The notes: generated from the letters alone by a model not told the origin. A DNA stretch of 34,846 bases from an uncultured Lachnospiraceae bacterium (GCA_934418125.1 CAKRWT010000023.1:1-34846), one strand, 5' to 3'; counted from the stretch's first letter, positions 1 to 8,408 are shown. Numbers and translations: made by a program.

Positions 1-1054
1 GCTTTATCTGGCATTACCGCTTGGAATCAGCTTTTATACCTTTCAGATGGTTTCCTACCAGATTGATTGTTACCGGGGCGACATTGAGAAGCCGGTAGGA
101 CTGTTGGAATTTGGAACTTATGTCAGTCTGTTTCCCCAGCTGATTGCAGGACCGATTGTAAAATATACGGAAGTGGCAGAACGGCTGCAAAAAAGGAAAC
201 TGACTGCCAGAGGAATTGAAAATGGGTTAAAATTATTTACCATAGGACTTGGTTTTAAGGTGCTTCTGGCAAATCAGATTGGAACTCTTTGGAATACTAT
301 TATGACCGCTGGGGCTGGAAACCTGGCGGTTCCGATTGCCTGGCTGGGTGCATTTGCCTATTCTTTTCAGATATATTTTGATTTCTGGGGATATTCCTTG
401 ATGGCAGTAGGACTGGGGAAGATGCTGGGATTTGTCTTGCCAAGGAATTTTAATAATCCCTATGCGGCTAAATCGGTAACACAATTCTGGCGCAGATGGC
501 ATATTACGCTGGGAAGGTGGTTTCGGGAATATGTTTACATTCCACTTGGAGGAAATCGAAAAGGAAAAGCAAGAACCATACTGAATTTATTCCTGGTGTG
601 GGCATTTACTGGCTTGTGGCATGGAGCTGCCTGGAATTTTGTAGTATGGGGTATTTTGTTTTTTTTCCTGCAGATTCTGGAAAAGAACGGATTGGGAGCC
701 AAATTGGAGAAAAGCAAGGTAATAGGACATCTTTATATGATTATCCTGATTCCAGTTACATGGGTTATTTTTGCGATTACGGACGGACAACAGCTTCTTG
801 CCTATCTGGGAAATCTGATAGGTATACACAGTGGCAGGATACTGGTAGGAATGACACAGTTTGGCAGATATTTGAAGGAATATTGGTGGCTGCTTTTGCT
901 ATGCATTTTATTTTCCACCTCTTATCCGAAGAAGTTTTATAATGAGAAGAAAGATACCTGGTATATGATAGGCATTTTGCTAATAGTATTTTGGTTATCC
1001 GTCCATGAAATCATTGTAGGAAGTAACAATCCGTTTTTATATTTCCGATTTTAA
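1..1054 (+). CDS. MBOAT-family membrane O-acyltransferase (AlgI/DltB-like), 5' end cut by window edge
   Basis: A membrane-bound O-acyltransferase that probably moves acetyl groups across the membrane for O-acetylation of a cell-surface polymer. The reading frame is open from base 2, before the first ATG at 47, and the residues encoded there (LPLGISFYTF) are the usual start of the conserved MBOAT core. The N-terminus therefore lies outside the window and the ATG at 47 is internal. Counted from that ATG, the family signature is clear: a WRRWHITLGRW stretch near residue 149, IPLGGNRKG near 165, and the catalytic-type histidine in TGLWHGAAWNF near 192. Several hydrophobic membrane segments surround them. 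The gene ends 17 bases before an exported SGNH hydrolase, the usual partner in AlgI/AlgJ- or PatA/PatB-type systems. The acceptor polymer cannot be told from the sequence. Confidence 0.9.
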   Translation, partial: LYLALPLGISFYTFQMVSYQIDCYRGDIEKPVGLLEFGTYVSLFPQLIAGPIVKYTEVAERLQKRKLTARGIENGLKLFTIGLGFKVLLANQIGTLWNTIMTAGAGNLAVPIAWLGAFAYSFQIYFDFWGYSLMAVGLGKMLGFVLPRNFNNPYAAKSVTQFWRRWHITLGRWFREYVYIPLGGNRKGKARTILNLFLVWAFTGLWHGAAWNFVVWGILFFFLQILEKNGLGAKLEKSKVIGHLYMIILIPVTWVIFAITDGQQLLAYLGNLIGIHSGRILVGMTQFGRYLKEYWWLLLLCILFSTSYPKKFYNEKKDTWYMIGILLIVFWLSVHEIIVGSNNPFLYFRF

Positions 1055-1071
1055 GAAAAGAGTAAGCTATC

Positions 1072-2244
1072 ATGAAAATACAGATAAAAAAATATCCCTT
1101 CTTAATTCTGATGCTTCTGACTTCTGGTGTTGCACTATGCACTTCTGATGAAATTGGCTTTCCTGGAATGAGGGAGCGCATAGAACAGATTATAGAACAA
1201 CAGAAAATGAGGAGCGATGCAGATACCGACAGGACAATCGTGGGAGAAACAGGGGATCAGGAGAGCGAAGATGATGAAGAAAAATATAAGGAGCCAAATG
1301 GTATCGAAAGTGCTTCAAAAGGAGAAGAAGCAGGAAGAGAAACAATACTTCCGGAACAGAAAATAGATGGCAGTCAGGAAGAGGTGGAAAGCTCCGGACA
1401 GGTAGCAGATACAGCGGATAAAAATGAAAATAGTGGAAAATTAAATCAAGATTTAACAGAAAATGCAGGAAAAATGCAAGATGACAAAAAAGGAACGGAA
1501 AAGAAGAACGGAATTACACGCTTTGAATTTTATGAACCACTAGATATTGAATCCTATTATTATTCTGATGCAGGAAAAACTGCGCTTACGACAGAGTATG
1601 ATTATGAAACAGTAGATGACAGTTATTTTGCAGATGCAGCCTTTATCGGAGATTCCAGGACACTTGGCATCTATGATTACGCCGGAATTGACCAGGCTGA
1701 CTTTTTTTGCGAGAGCAGCATGACTGTTTTTAAGGTCATGGAAGATACCGGTGTGATGGACCAGCGTGCTGGTAAGAAAGTAGATTTGAAAATTATTCTG
1801 CAACAGAAACAGTATGGCAAAATTTATATTATGCTTGGTATCAATGAGCTGGGGTATGGAAATACACAGATGTATTTAAAGCAGTTCCGGGAGATGGTAC
1901 AACAGATTAGGGTATGGCAGCCGGATGCGATTATCTATCTCATGGCAAATCTTCATATCAGTGAGGATAAGAATAACATGGCAACCGAATTTAACAATGT
2001 GAATATCAATGATAAGAACGCAGCAATTGCGACACTTGCTAATGGAGTGGATATTTTCTATCTGGATGCGAACCCATTATTTACAGATGAAAATGGATTC
2101 CTAAAGGCAGATTTGACATTTGATGGAGTTCACCTGTATGCACAGCATTACGATGTGTGGAAGACCTTTCTAATGGAACATGCTGTTGTAAAGGAACTGC
2201 CAGAGCAGATGGACAATTACACAAAGAACCACGCAGCAGGATAA
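1072..2244 (+). CDS. Exported SGNH/GDSL-family hydrolase, partner of the MBOAT acyltransferase
   Basis: A 390-residue protein likely anchored or secreted outside the cell, where it would transfer or remove acyl groups on a surface glycan. Residues 1-24 form a basic then hydrophobic signal or anchor segment. Residues about 45-145 are a Glu/Asp/Lys-rich, low-complexity spacer that probably reaches through the wall. The SGNH domain follows: the nucleophile block FIGDSR (Ser195), the LGINELG block (Asn258) and the C-terminal DGVH block (Asp351, His354), so all catalytic positions are present. It lies 17 bases downstream of the MBOAT gene, which suggests co-transcription and joint action as in PatA/PatB-type O-acetylation. 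The direction of the reaction (esterase or transferase) is inference. Start chosen at the first ATG before the signal sequence. Confidence 0.82.
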   Translation: MKIQIKKYPFLILMLLTSGVALCTSDEIGFPGMRERIEQIIEQQKMRSDADTDRTIVGETGDQESEDDEEKYKEPNGIESASKGEEAGRETILPEQKIDGSQEEVESSGQVADTADKNENSGKLNQDLTENAGKMQDDKKGTEKKNGITRFEFYEPLDIESYYYSDAGKTALTTEYDYETVDDSYFADAAFIGDSRTLGIYDYAGIDQADFFCESSMTVFKVMEDTGVMDQRAGKKVDLKIILQQKQYGKIYIMLGINELGYGNTQMYLKQFREMVQQIRVWQPDAIIYLMANLHISEDKNNMATEFNNVNINDKNAAIATLANGVDIFYLDANPLFTDENGFLKADLTFDGVHLYAQHYDVWKTFLMEHAVVKELPEQMDNYTKNHAAG

Positions 2245-2290
2245 AGTGTCAGGAAAAGGATTGTAAAGGATATAAGGATAAGGAAAAATC

Positions 2291-3007
2291 ATGGATGAAA
2301 TGCGCTTGAATAAATATCTGGCATCCTGTGGTATCTGTTCCCGAAGAGATGCCGATAAGTTGATTGAACAGGGAGTCGTTACGGTAAATGGAAAAAAGGC
2401 AGATATGGGATGCAGGGTAACATCCCGGGATACCATTGCTGTACGCGGAAAGAAAATAGCTGGCATGGATAAAAAGGTTGTATTAGCCTATTATAAACCA
2501 ATCGGAGTAGTGTGTTCTGAGCGGGATACCCATGCTAAGAAACTGGTTATCGATGACATGAAGTATCCGGTTCGGGTAACCTATGCTGGACGACTGGATA
2601 AGGATTCGGAAGGACTTCTGCTGATGACTAATGATGGCAATCTGATTGATGCTATGATGCGGGGAGCCAATCGCCACGAGAAAGAATATATTGTCAAGAC
2701 CTCAAAAGAATGGACAGGGGAAGCTATACAGGCAATGAGGGATGGCATTTATCTGGAAGAACTGAATGTAACCACACGTCCTTGCGAGATAGAACAACTT
2801 GGACCAAAGACATTGAGAATGATTCTGACCCAGGGGGTAAACAGGCAGATTCGGAGGATGTGCAAAAGTCAGGGATACGAAGTGACTTCTTTAAAAAGAA
2901 CACGTGTTATGAATATAAAACTGGGCAACTTGAAGCCGGGAGCATACGAAGAAATTACAGGCGAGTCTTTAAAGAAGCTGTATCAGGCATGCGGTTTTAC
3001 CCGGTAA
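2291..3007 (+). CDS. rluF: RNA pseudouridine synthase, RluF/RsuA family
   Basis: A 238-residue pseudouridine synthase that isomerises uridine in rRNA; the closest fit is RluF (E. coli RluF acts on 23S rRNA). An S4 RNA-binding domain occupies residues 4-60 (RLNKYLASCG...). The catalytic domain follows, with the RsuA-family motif GRLDKDSEGLL carrying the catalytic Asp103. Further conserved stretches are NHEKEY-like (RHEKEYIV) and GVNRQIRRMC near residue 185. The Asp motif and the NRQIRRMC block favour RluF/RluB over RsuA, but the exact target uridine cannot be assigned. A purine-rich ribosome site (AAGGA) lies about 7 bases before the ATG. It follows the SGNH gene by 46 bases and may share its transcript. 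Confidence 0.86.
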   Translation: MDEMRLNKYLASCGICSRRDADKLIEQGVVTVNGKKADMGCRVTSRDTIAVRGKKIAGMDKKVVLAYYKPIGVVCSERDTHAKKLVIDDMKYPVRVTYAGRLDKDSEGLLLMTNDGNLIDAMMRGANRHEKEYIVKTSKEWTGEAIQAMRDGIYLEELNVTTRPCEIEQLGPKTLRMILTQGVNRQIRRMCKSQGYEVTSLKRTRVMNIKLGNLKPGAYEEITGESLKKLYQACGFTR

Positions 3008-3122
3008 ACTTTAGAGATTATTATGTGTTTCATGATAGATAAAACAGATGGATTTAATGTGTATATAAGTATATTGGTTTAAGAACTTGATTTAGTACTG
3101 GAATCATTAAGGAGAAGCATAT

Positions 3123-5129
3123 ATGACTAGAGAAGAATATGATGCGCTTATAGGAACGATTAATTATCATATGAATTGTTATTATAATGAGGATGAATCT
3201 GAAATTAGTGACTATGAATATGATCAATTAATGATTCGGTTAAAAGAAGCGGAGAAAGAGCACCCTGAATGGGTTACAACCGATTCCCCATCACAGAAGA
3301 TAGGTGGAACAACAAAGCGTGAAGCGGGTGTGAAGGTTACTCATGATGTGCCGATGCTTTCCATTGAAGATGTTTTTACAAAAGAAGATGTAATTGCCTG
3401 GGTACAAAAGGTTAAAGCCATGCATCCGGAGAGTACATTCTCGGTTGAAACAAAGATTGATGGTCTTTCTATGACTCTTCGATATGAAAAGGATGAGAAT
3501 GGTTCTTTGAAACTGACTTTGGCGGAAACCAGAGGAGATGGATTGGTTGGTGAGGATGTCACGGCTAACGCTCTTGTAATTCCAGATGTTAAAAAGGCTT
3601 TGAAATTACCCTACGATTCTTTACAGCTTCGAGGAGAAGTGTATATGACTCATAGTGATTTTGAAAAATATAATGCGGAACAGGAAAGGGCAGGAAAGAA
3701 ATTAGCTGCTAATCCACGAAATTTAGCTGCCGGAACATTAAGACAGTTAGATTCCAAGGTTACTAAGGAACGTGGATTGAAAATGTTTGTGTTTAATATT
3801 CAACAAGGACCTGAGGAACTGATGCAAAGTCATTGTAAAGGAATGGATTTTTTAGCTCAAAATGGTATTCCAACTGTATTCCATAAGAAATGTACTACAG
3901 CGGATGAAATTCTTCAGACAATTGATGAAATCGCAGAAATGCGTAATGAACTTGAATATGATATTGATGGGGCAGTTGTAAAAATTGACCAAATTCAGTA
4001 TCGGGAGGATTTCCCAGCAGGAAGTAAGTATTCGAGTGGTCATATTGCATACAAATATCCGCCAGAAGAGCGGGTGGTTGTTATGGATGAAATCTTAGTT
4101 GATGTAGGTCGAACTGGAAAGATAACGTATACAGGTGCTTTTCATGATGAAGAAACCGGAAAACCAGCCAGACTGTGCGGAACAAATGTTTCGAGGGCAA
4201 CGCTTCATAATCAGGATTATATTAACGAGATGCAGATTGGTATTGGTGGATGCTATAGGTTGTTTAAAAGTGGAGAAATTATTCCTAAGTTAAATGGTTG
4301 TGTTAAGGCACCTAAGATTGTTTTTAAAACACCTACGCGTTGTCCTGTGTGCGGCAGTGTTTTGATAAATGAAGAGGATACAGCCGACATTCGTTGTGTG
4401 GACGCTCTATGCCCAGCACAGTTAACCAGAACACTATCGTATTTTTGCTCGCTGGATGCTATGAATATTATGGGACTGGGAGATTCGATTATTAACACGT
4501 TAATTCAGAGCGGATATGTGAAAACATTTGCTGATATCTATAAGTTGATTGATATTAAGGATGAATTGATAGAAAAAAGCGTTTTTGGACATAAACAAGG
4601 TACAAACAGGATTTTAGAGTCGATTGCGAAATCCAAGACCAACGAACCAACAAAGCTGTTAACGGGACTTGGGATTAGAAATGTGGGAAAAAATACGGCA
4701 AAATCCATTATGAAACATTTTTATTCGATTCAGGAATTGATGGGTGCATCGTATGAGAAATTAACAGCAATTGATGATATAGGTGAAATTACCGCGCTAT
4801 GTATCAGACAGTATTTTGATGAACCAAAGAATCAGGCCGTTATTGAAGAGTTAGCATCTGTTGGCGTTAATATGGAGATGCAACAAGTGGGAAGCAGCAG
4901 CGATAAACTTGCAGGGCTGACAATTGTTGTAACAGGAACTTTACCAACGTTAGGACGGAAAGAGGTCTCTGAATTGATTGAAAATAATGGAGGAAAATGT
5001 ACGGGGTCTGTAAGTAAGAAAACAGATTATCTTGTTGCGGGGGAGGCTGCGGGAAGCAAGCTGACGAAAGCACAGTCGTTGGGAATTCCGGTTATTACAG
5101 AAGATGAGTTGTTGAATATGATTTCTTAG
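3123..5129 (+). CDS. ligA: NAD+-dependent DNA ligase LigA
   Basis: Seals nicks in duplex DNA using NAD+; essential in replication and repair. The 668-residue length and domain order match the family. Domain Ia is at the N-terminus. The adenylation motif KIDG has the catalytic Lys111. An OB-fold with VSRATLHN follows, then a four-cysteine zinc finger (Cys407, 410, 425, 430), helix-hairpin-helix repeats near 505-575 and a C-terminal BRCT domain from about 592. Ribosome site AAGGAGA lies before the ATG. The usual KAGDVIPKV stretch is FKSGEIIPKL here, a mild divergence. Base composition is unusual: sampled lines run roughly 27-40% GC against about 40-48% for flanking genes, and Leu codons favour TTA/TTG/CTT. 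It is followed after 21 bases by a DEDDh exonuclease, suggesting a joint repair or replication unit. Whether this is the only ligA in the genome is unknown. Confidence 0.95.
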   Translation: MTREEYDALIGTINYHMNCYYNEDESEISDYEYDQLMIRLKEAEKEHPEWVTTDSPSQKIGGTTKREAGVKVTHDVPMLSIEDVFTKEDVIAWVQKVKAMHPESTFSVETKIDGLSMTLRYEKDENGSLKLTLAETRGDGLVGEDVTANALVIPDVKKALKLPYDSLQLRGEVYMTHSDFEKYNAEQERAGKKLAANPRNLAAGTLRQLDSKVTKERGLKMFVFNIQQGPEELMQSHCKGMDFLAQNGIPTVFHKKCTTADEILQTIDEIAEMRNELEYDIDGAVVKIDQIQYREDFPAGSKYSSGHIAYKYPPEERVVVMDEILVDVGRTGKITYTGAFHDEETGKPARLCGTNVSRATLHNQDYINEMQIGIGGCYRLFKSGEIIPKLNGCVKAPKIVFKTPTRCPVCGSVLINEEDTADIRCVDALCPAQLTRTLSYFCSLDAMNIMGLGDSIINTLIQSGYVKTFADIYKLIDIKDELIEKSVFGHKQGTNRILESIAKSKTNEPTKLLTGLGIRNVGKNTAKSIMKHFYSIQELMGASYEKLTAIDDIGEITALCIRQYFDEPKNQAVIEELASVGVNMEMQQVGSSSDKLAGLTIVVTGTLPTLGRKEVSELIENNGGKCTGSVSKKTDYLVAGEAAGSKLTKAQSLGIPVITEDELLNMIS

Positions 5130-5150
5130 GCGAATAAGAAAGGAAGATTT

Positions 5151-6578
5151 ATGGCGTCAGAATTTATACAATTAAATTGTAATGATACAAAAGAATTAAG
5201 AAAGAAAATAGGAATACCGGTTACGAAGGGCATTGTTTATTGGCATAAGGACCAGGATTGTATGTGGAAACAATTTAATGTAGTTAATTATGAGGTGGTT
5301 ACGACATATGAACCAAGTGGGAGTAAGTGTATTCTGATTACGCTTGAAAACGACGAACGGGTTTCTATTTTGTCAGACTATTTGGCAGATATGCAGAAAC
5401 CATCATTTTTGAATGACATGGGTGAACATATGGAAAAGCCAAAAAGCATTTCAGGAAAGATAGGGAAAAGAATTGAAAACAATGTAGATACGTATATTGT
5501 TGTGGATTTGGAAACAACGGGAAGAAATCATTTAAAAGATGAGATTATTGAAATTGGCGCTATTAAGTATGTGGCGGGAAAAGAAGTAGACCGATTTGAT
5601 GTGCTGGTTAAGACAGATGTCAAAATCCCCAAGAAGGTTGAAAAATTGACGGGTATTTCAAATGATATGCTTCAAATGTTTGGGATAGAAGCAAGGGAGG
5701 CATGTGAACAATGCAAGGCGTTCCTTGAAAACAGTATTATTGTTGGTCATAATTTTACAACATTCGATAGTAAGTTCTTGGAAGATGCTTATGTAAAAGA
5801 ACTAAACTGCCATTTCCCAAATGATTATATTGATACCTTATATTTGGCAAAAAAAATACATACTGCTTTGCCACATCATAATTTGGAGTATTTGTCCAAG
5901 GAATACCATATTGATTACTCAAAAGCACATAGAGCAATCGAGGACTGTGTTATAAATCATCTGGTTTATGAGCAGCTGGCCTTTGGAGGTTTACTATGCG
6001 ATAAATCAGAGGAATATCGTGTTGGCAAGGACATCGAAATAGATGCAGCTTCTGTTGAAAAGGAAGAAGAATTAATTGAAGTGGATGCGTCGGAAGAATG
6101 GCAAGTAAAACTGGCATCGAAATTCGATGGATTGGAAAGAGAATTGGGATTAATGAATCATTCATTTTCCATTATGGCAAATATCGGAAAAAAAGGACAG
6201 ATATCATCGTATGCTATTTGTGTTTATGAGCCGGATATTGTTGAGGGTAGAAGAGATAGCAGCAGAAATACGGTTCTTGCGAGAGTGTATGAAAATATTC
6301 TGAAATCAAATGCAAATGTAGTTGCGGTATCCTCAAAGAGTTTTGAACAAACGGACGAGAAAAAGCGATTTGAAAAGGATTCGGATGCATTCATTGCTTG
6401 CTTGACGGAATGTATGAGAATTGGTATTCATAATTATATCCCAAAGGCTGCCGGATTTGCGTGCTGTTCAAGATATGAGGAGTGTTCTATGGCCAAGAAG
6501 TGCATCCATCCAAATCTGTTGTTTGCAAAAGCATGTCAGTATCGCAAAAATGTGGAAGAAGGGAATATTTTTTATTAA
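5151..6578 (+). CDS. DEDDh 3'-5' exonuclease (DnaQ/PolC-epsilon fold) with extra N-terminal domain and Cys-rich C-terminus
   Basis: A 475-residue protein with a central exonuclease domain at residues 115-275. The five metal-binding and catalytic positions of DEDDh nucleases are visible: Asp119 and Glu121 in VVDLETTG, Asp206 in TTFDSKFL, and His260 and Asp265 in HRAIEDC. It should remove nucleotides from DNA 3' ends. Residues 1-100 and 290-430 match nothing I recognise. The C-terminus has a compact cysteine group (Cys438/439, 445, 451, 462) ending in a basic YRKN stretch, which could bind a metal or an Fe-S cluster. It lies 21 bases after ligA, shares its low GC, and is closed by a strong terminator. 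Joint work with the ligase in end processing is inference. Not a plain DnaQ epsilon subunit, which is about half this length. Confidence 0.85.
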   Translation: MASEFIQLNCNDTKELRKKIGIPVTKGIVYWHKDQDCMWKQFNVVNYEVVTTYEPSGSKCILITLENDERVSILSDYLADMQKPSFLNDMGEHMEKPKSISGKIGKRIENNVDTYIVVDLETTGRNHLKDEIIEIGAIKYVAGKEVDRFDVLVKTDVKIPKKVEKLTGISNDMLQMFGIEAREACEQCKAFLENSIIVGHNFTTFDSKFLEDAYVKELNCHFPNDYIDTLYLAKKIHTALPHHNLEYLSKEYHIDYSKAHRAIEDCVINHLVYEQLAFGGLLCDKSEEYRVGKDIEIDAASVEKEEELIEVDASEEWQVKLASKFDGLERELGLMNHSFSIMANIGKKGQISSYAICVYEPDIVEGRRDSSRNTVLARVYENILKSNANVVAVSSKSFEQTDEKKRFEKDSDAFIACLTECMRIGIHNYIPKAAGFACCSRYEECSMAKKCIHPNLLFAKACQYRKNVEEGNIFY

Positions 6579-6588
6579 AATAGTCAAG

Positions 6589-6628
6589 AAAAAGCTGCTG
6601 TTTTCATTTTTGAAAATAGCAGCTTTTT
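6589..6628. terminator. Bidirectional intrinsic terminator between the exonuclease gene and metA
   Basis: An 18-base-pair stem with one G-U pair: left arm 6589-6606, loop TTTT at 6607-6610, right arm 6611-6628. It has A-runs on the left and T-runs on the right, so it can act on both strands. It sits 10 bases after the exonuclease stop and 37 bases beyond the stop of the convergent metA gene. Confidence 0.88.
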
Positions 6629-6665
6629 CTGGTGCGTTTGCTTGGCAATACAGAAATATAATACA

Positions 6666-7583
6666 TTATATTAAAGTTCGTAAATCATAGGGTGTTGTCT
6701 GGTATACATAGTAATTGAGCCAGTTGGAATACAGTAATTGACCGGTAGAACGCCAGTTTACAATCGGTTCTTTCGTGGGGTCATCATCAGGAAAATAATT
6801 TACTGGAATCTTAGGATTCATGCCTTTATTTAAATCTCGGAAATATTCCTGAGACAAGGTATCTGCATCGTACTCTGGGTGGCAGGTCACAAAGAAATGT
6901 CTGCTGTCAGTCGTTTTTGCAATGGTAACACCGGCATCATCGGAGATAGCCATTAATTCTAATTCTGGCACAGAGTCAATTTTTTCTTTGGCAATGCCCA
7001 TAGCCCTGGACTGTGGGGCATAGAAAATATCATCAAATCCACGGAACAGAGGAGAATTTTTCTTTAGAATCCGGTGGGAGTATACTCCGGATAATTTTTC
7101 TTCCATGTCATACCGCTCTAAACCATAGAAATAATAGAAAGCGGCAAAAGCACCCCAGCAAAGATGCAGCGTAGAGTGCACATGGGTCTTGCCCCATTCC
7201 ATGATGGTACAGATTTCGTCCCAGTAGGTAACGTCCTCAAATTTCACATAATCGAGAGGGGCACCGGTAATTATCATGCCATCGAATTTACGATCTTTTA
7301 CCTGGTCAAAGGTAGTGTAGAAAGATTCCAGATGGTTTGAATCTATATGCTGTGGAGTATAACTTGCTGTTTGTAGGAACTCTACATTAACCTGTAAAGG
7401 GGTATTGGATAATTTACGTAAAAGCTGGGTTTCCGTCACAATCTTGGTTGGCATCAGATTCATAATCAGGACATTTAACGGACGGATATCCTGATGCATG
7501 GCACGAAACTCAGTCATGACAAAGATATTTTCCTGTTCCAGTGTGGTTGTTGCTGGTAATGAATCTGCAATCTTGATCGGCAT
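6666..7583 (-). CDS. metA: Homoserine O-acyltransferase MetA
   Basis: Activates homoserine by O-acylation, the first committed step of methionine synthesis in the cytoplasm. The 305-residue protein begins MPIKIADSLPA, the usual MetA start, and GAGG lies about 9 bases upstream, so I use the ATG at 7583 and not an in-frame start 34 codons earlier. The catalytic cysteine is Cys142 in LHLCWGA, the conserved position, and a late His lies in FVTCHPEYD. The residue that sets acyl-CoA choice in this family is 111, where Glu goes with acetyl-CoA and Gly with succinyl-CoA. Here it is Asp (GAPLDYVKF), acidic like the acetyl type but not identical. The 5' leader is short (about 30 bases from the predicted promoter), which leaves no room for a SAM riboswitch. 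Confidence 0.93.
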   Translation of the reverse strand: MPIKIADSLPATTTLEQENIFVMTEFRAMHQDIRPLNVLIMNLMPTKIVTETQLLRKLSNTPLQVNVEFLQTASYTPQHIDSNHLESFYTTFDQVKDRKFDGMIITGAPLDYVKFEDVTYWDEICTIMEWGKTHVHSTLHLCWGAFAAFYYFYGLERYDMEEKLSGVYSHRILKKNSPLFRGFDDIFYAPQSRAMGIAKEKIDSVPELELMAISDDAGVTIAKTTDSRHFFVTCHPEYDADTLSQEYFRDLNKGMNPKIPVNYFPDDDPTKEPIVNWRSTGQLLYSNWLNYYVYQTTPYDLRTLI

Positions 7584-7621
7584 AATAAAAACCTCTACTT
7601 TCATAAGCATTGATAGTCTAG

Positions 7622-7650
7622 AATATACCATAAAAACCGACATCATGCAA
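7622..7650 (-). promoter_or_regulatory. Predicted sigma-A promoter of metA
   Basis: Read on the minus strand: -35 TTGCAT, a 17-base spacer and -10 TATATT, about 40 bases before the metA start. The spacing is ideal, with four of six -35 and five of six -10 bases matching consensus. Confidence 0.65.
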
Positions 7651-7669
7651 CCGCAGCGACAATCAATAA

Positions 7670-7698
7670 TTGCGCATTTGGACAAAGTAGTATATAAT
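7670..7698 (+). promoter_or_regulatory. Predicted sigma-A promoter for the 96-residue protein gene
   Basis: -35 TTGCGC, a 17-base spacer and a perfect -10 TATAAT, pointing away from metA. The -35 elements of the two divergent promoters lie only about 20 bases apart, so one bound regulator could affect both. The leader to the ATG at 7794 is about 90 bases. Confidence 0.6.
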
Positions 7699-7793
7699 TA
7701 TTATGTTTTCAGGACGCTGGCAAGAGCGGTCGGTGGGTCGGAGAACGAGACTTGTGAGGGTACATGAAAGACATACAGATACGGAGAGGATAT

Positions 7794-8084
7794 ATGGAAA
7801 CAGCATATCAGAAGGTAAAAGTGCATAATGAATTGGAGTGGTGTCAGGTAACTGACATGGTAACCAAGGAAAGAGTAGAGAAAATATTATTAAAATACAG
7901 AGTATCCTATTATGTGAAATGGGAGAAACCAAAGCTTTTTTCTGGCGATAAATTCGGCACTTGTATTTTCTGCGTGAATCAGCTTCAGAAAGAAACTGCT
8001 GAAGCAGCTATGCAGGAACTGGCGGAGGAAGTAAAGGGGAAAGTAAGATTCATTAATAAAAGAGTGGAAAAGACCTTTTATTAA
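7794..8084 (+). CDS. Conserved small protein of unknown function
   Basis: A 96-residue soluble protein that I do not recognise. The start is placed at 7794 because GGAGAGGA lies 5 bases upstream; an in-frame ATG 10 codons earlier has no such site. The sequence opens with VKVHNELEW, has an amphipathic segment TKERVEKILLKYRVSYYVKWEK, then a CIFC pair (Cys-x-x-Cys) and a helical LQKETAEAAMQELAEE stretch. This beta-helix-beta pattern loosely recalls DUF2007-type putative signalling domains, but the similarity is weak. No signal peptide or membrane segment is seen. It is divergent from metA and is followed 89 bases later by another small Cys-containing gene. Confidence 0.7.
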   Translation: METAYQKVKVHNELEWCQVTDMVTKERVEKILLKYRVSYYVKWEKPKLFSGDKFGTCIFCVNQLQKETAEAAMQELAEEVKGKVRFINKRVEKTFY

Positions 8085-8173
8085 GCATTTCCGGAACAAA
8101 GTATTTTGTATTTTAGTAGATATAATACAGAAAACACTGGCAGGACAGGCAGAAATAAAGAAGGACAGTAAGA

Positions 8174-8347
8174 ATGAGTTGTTGTGATACTTGTAGTAAT
8201 TATCAGTATGATGAAGATTACGAATGTTATATTTGCATGGTAGACTTGGACGAGGATGAAATGAGTGCCTTTTTAAGAGGAGGCAATTTTGAATGTTCTT
8301 TTTACCAGTCAGATAATGAATATCTGGTTGTCAGAAAACAGATGTAG
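8174..8347 (+). CDS. Small Cys-rich conserved protein (DUF6472-like)
   Basis: A 57-residue acidic protein. Cys3, 4 and 7, then Cys18 and 21, then Cys41 give two short Cys pairs that could hold a zinc ion. The central YDEDYECY and DLDEDEM stretches and the VVRKQM end resemble a short Clostridia family I recall as DUF6472; I am not certain of that name. An AAGGA ribosome site lies about 8 bases before the ATG. The stop is followed 62 bases later by a clear terminator. The gene was found by reading the gap directly. Its role is unknown. Confidence 0.75.
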   Translation: MSCCDTCSNYQYDEDYECYICMVDLDEDEMSAFLRGGNFECSFYQSDNEYLVVRKQM

Positions 8348-8408
8348 CAACTGACAGGATAATAGGAATATAAGAGAAGAAACAGATGACAGTTATAAAG
8401 ACAGCTAT

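Noticed and set aside
2710..3042. Frame of 110 codons overlapping the pseudouridine synthase gene
   Set aside because: A shifted-frame shadow of the pseudouridine synthase gene, with no family motif and no ribosome site.
3008..3122. Promoter in the gap before ligA
   Set aside because: Several AT-rich hexamers exist, but none pairs with a -35 at normal spacing, so I report no promoter here.
7584..7793. SAM riboswitch or T-box in front of metA
   Set aside because: The predicted promoter leaves a leader of only about 30 bases, and no S-box or T-box core was seen.
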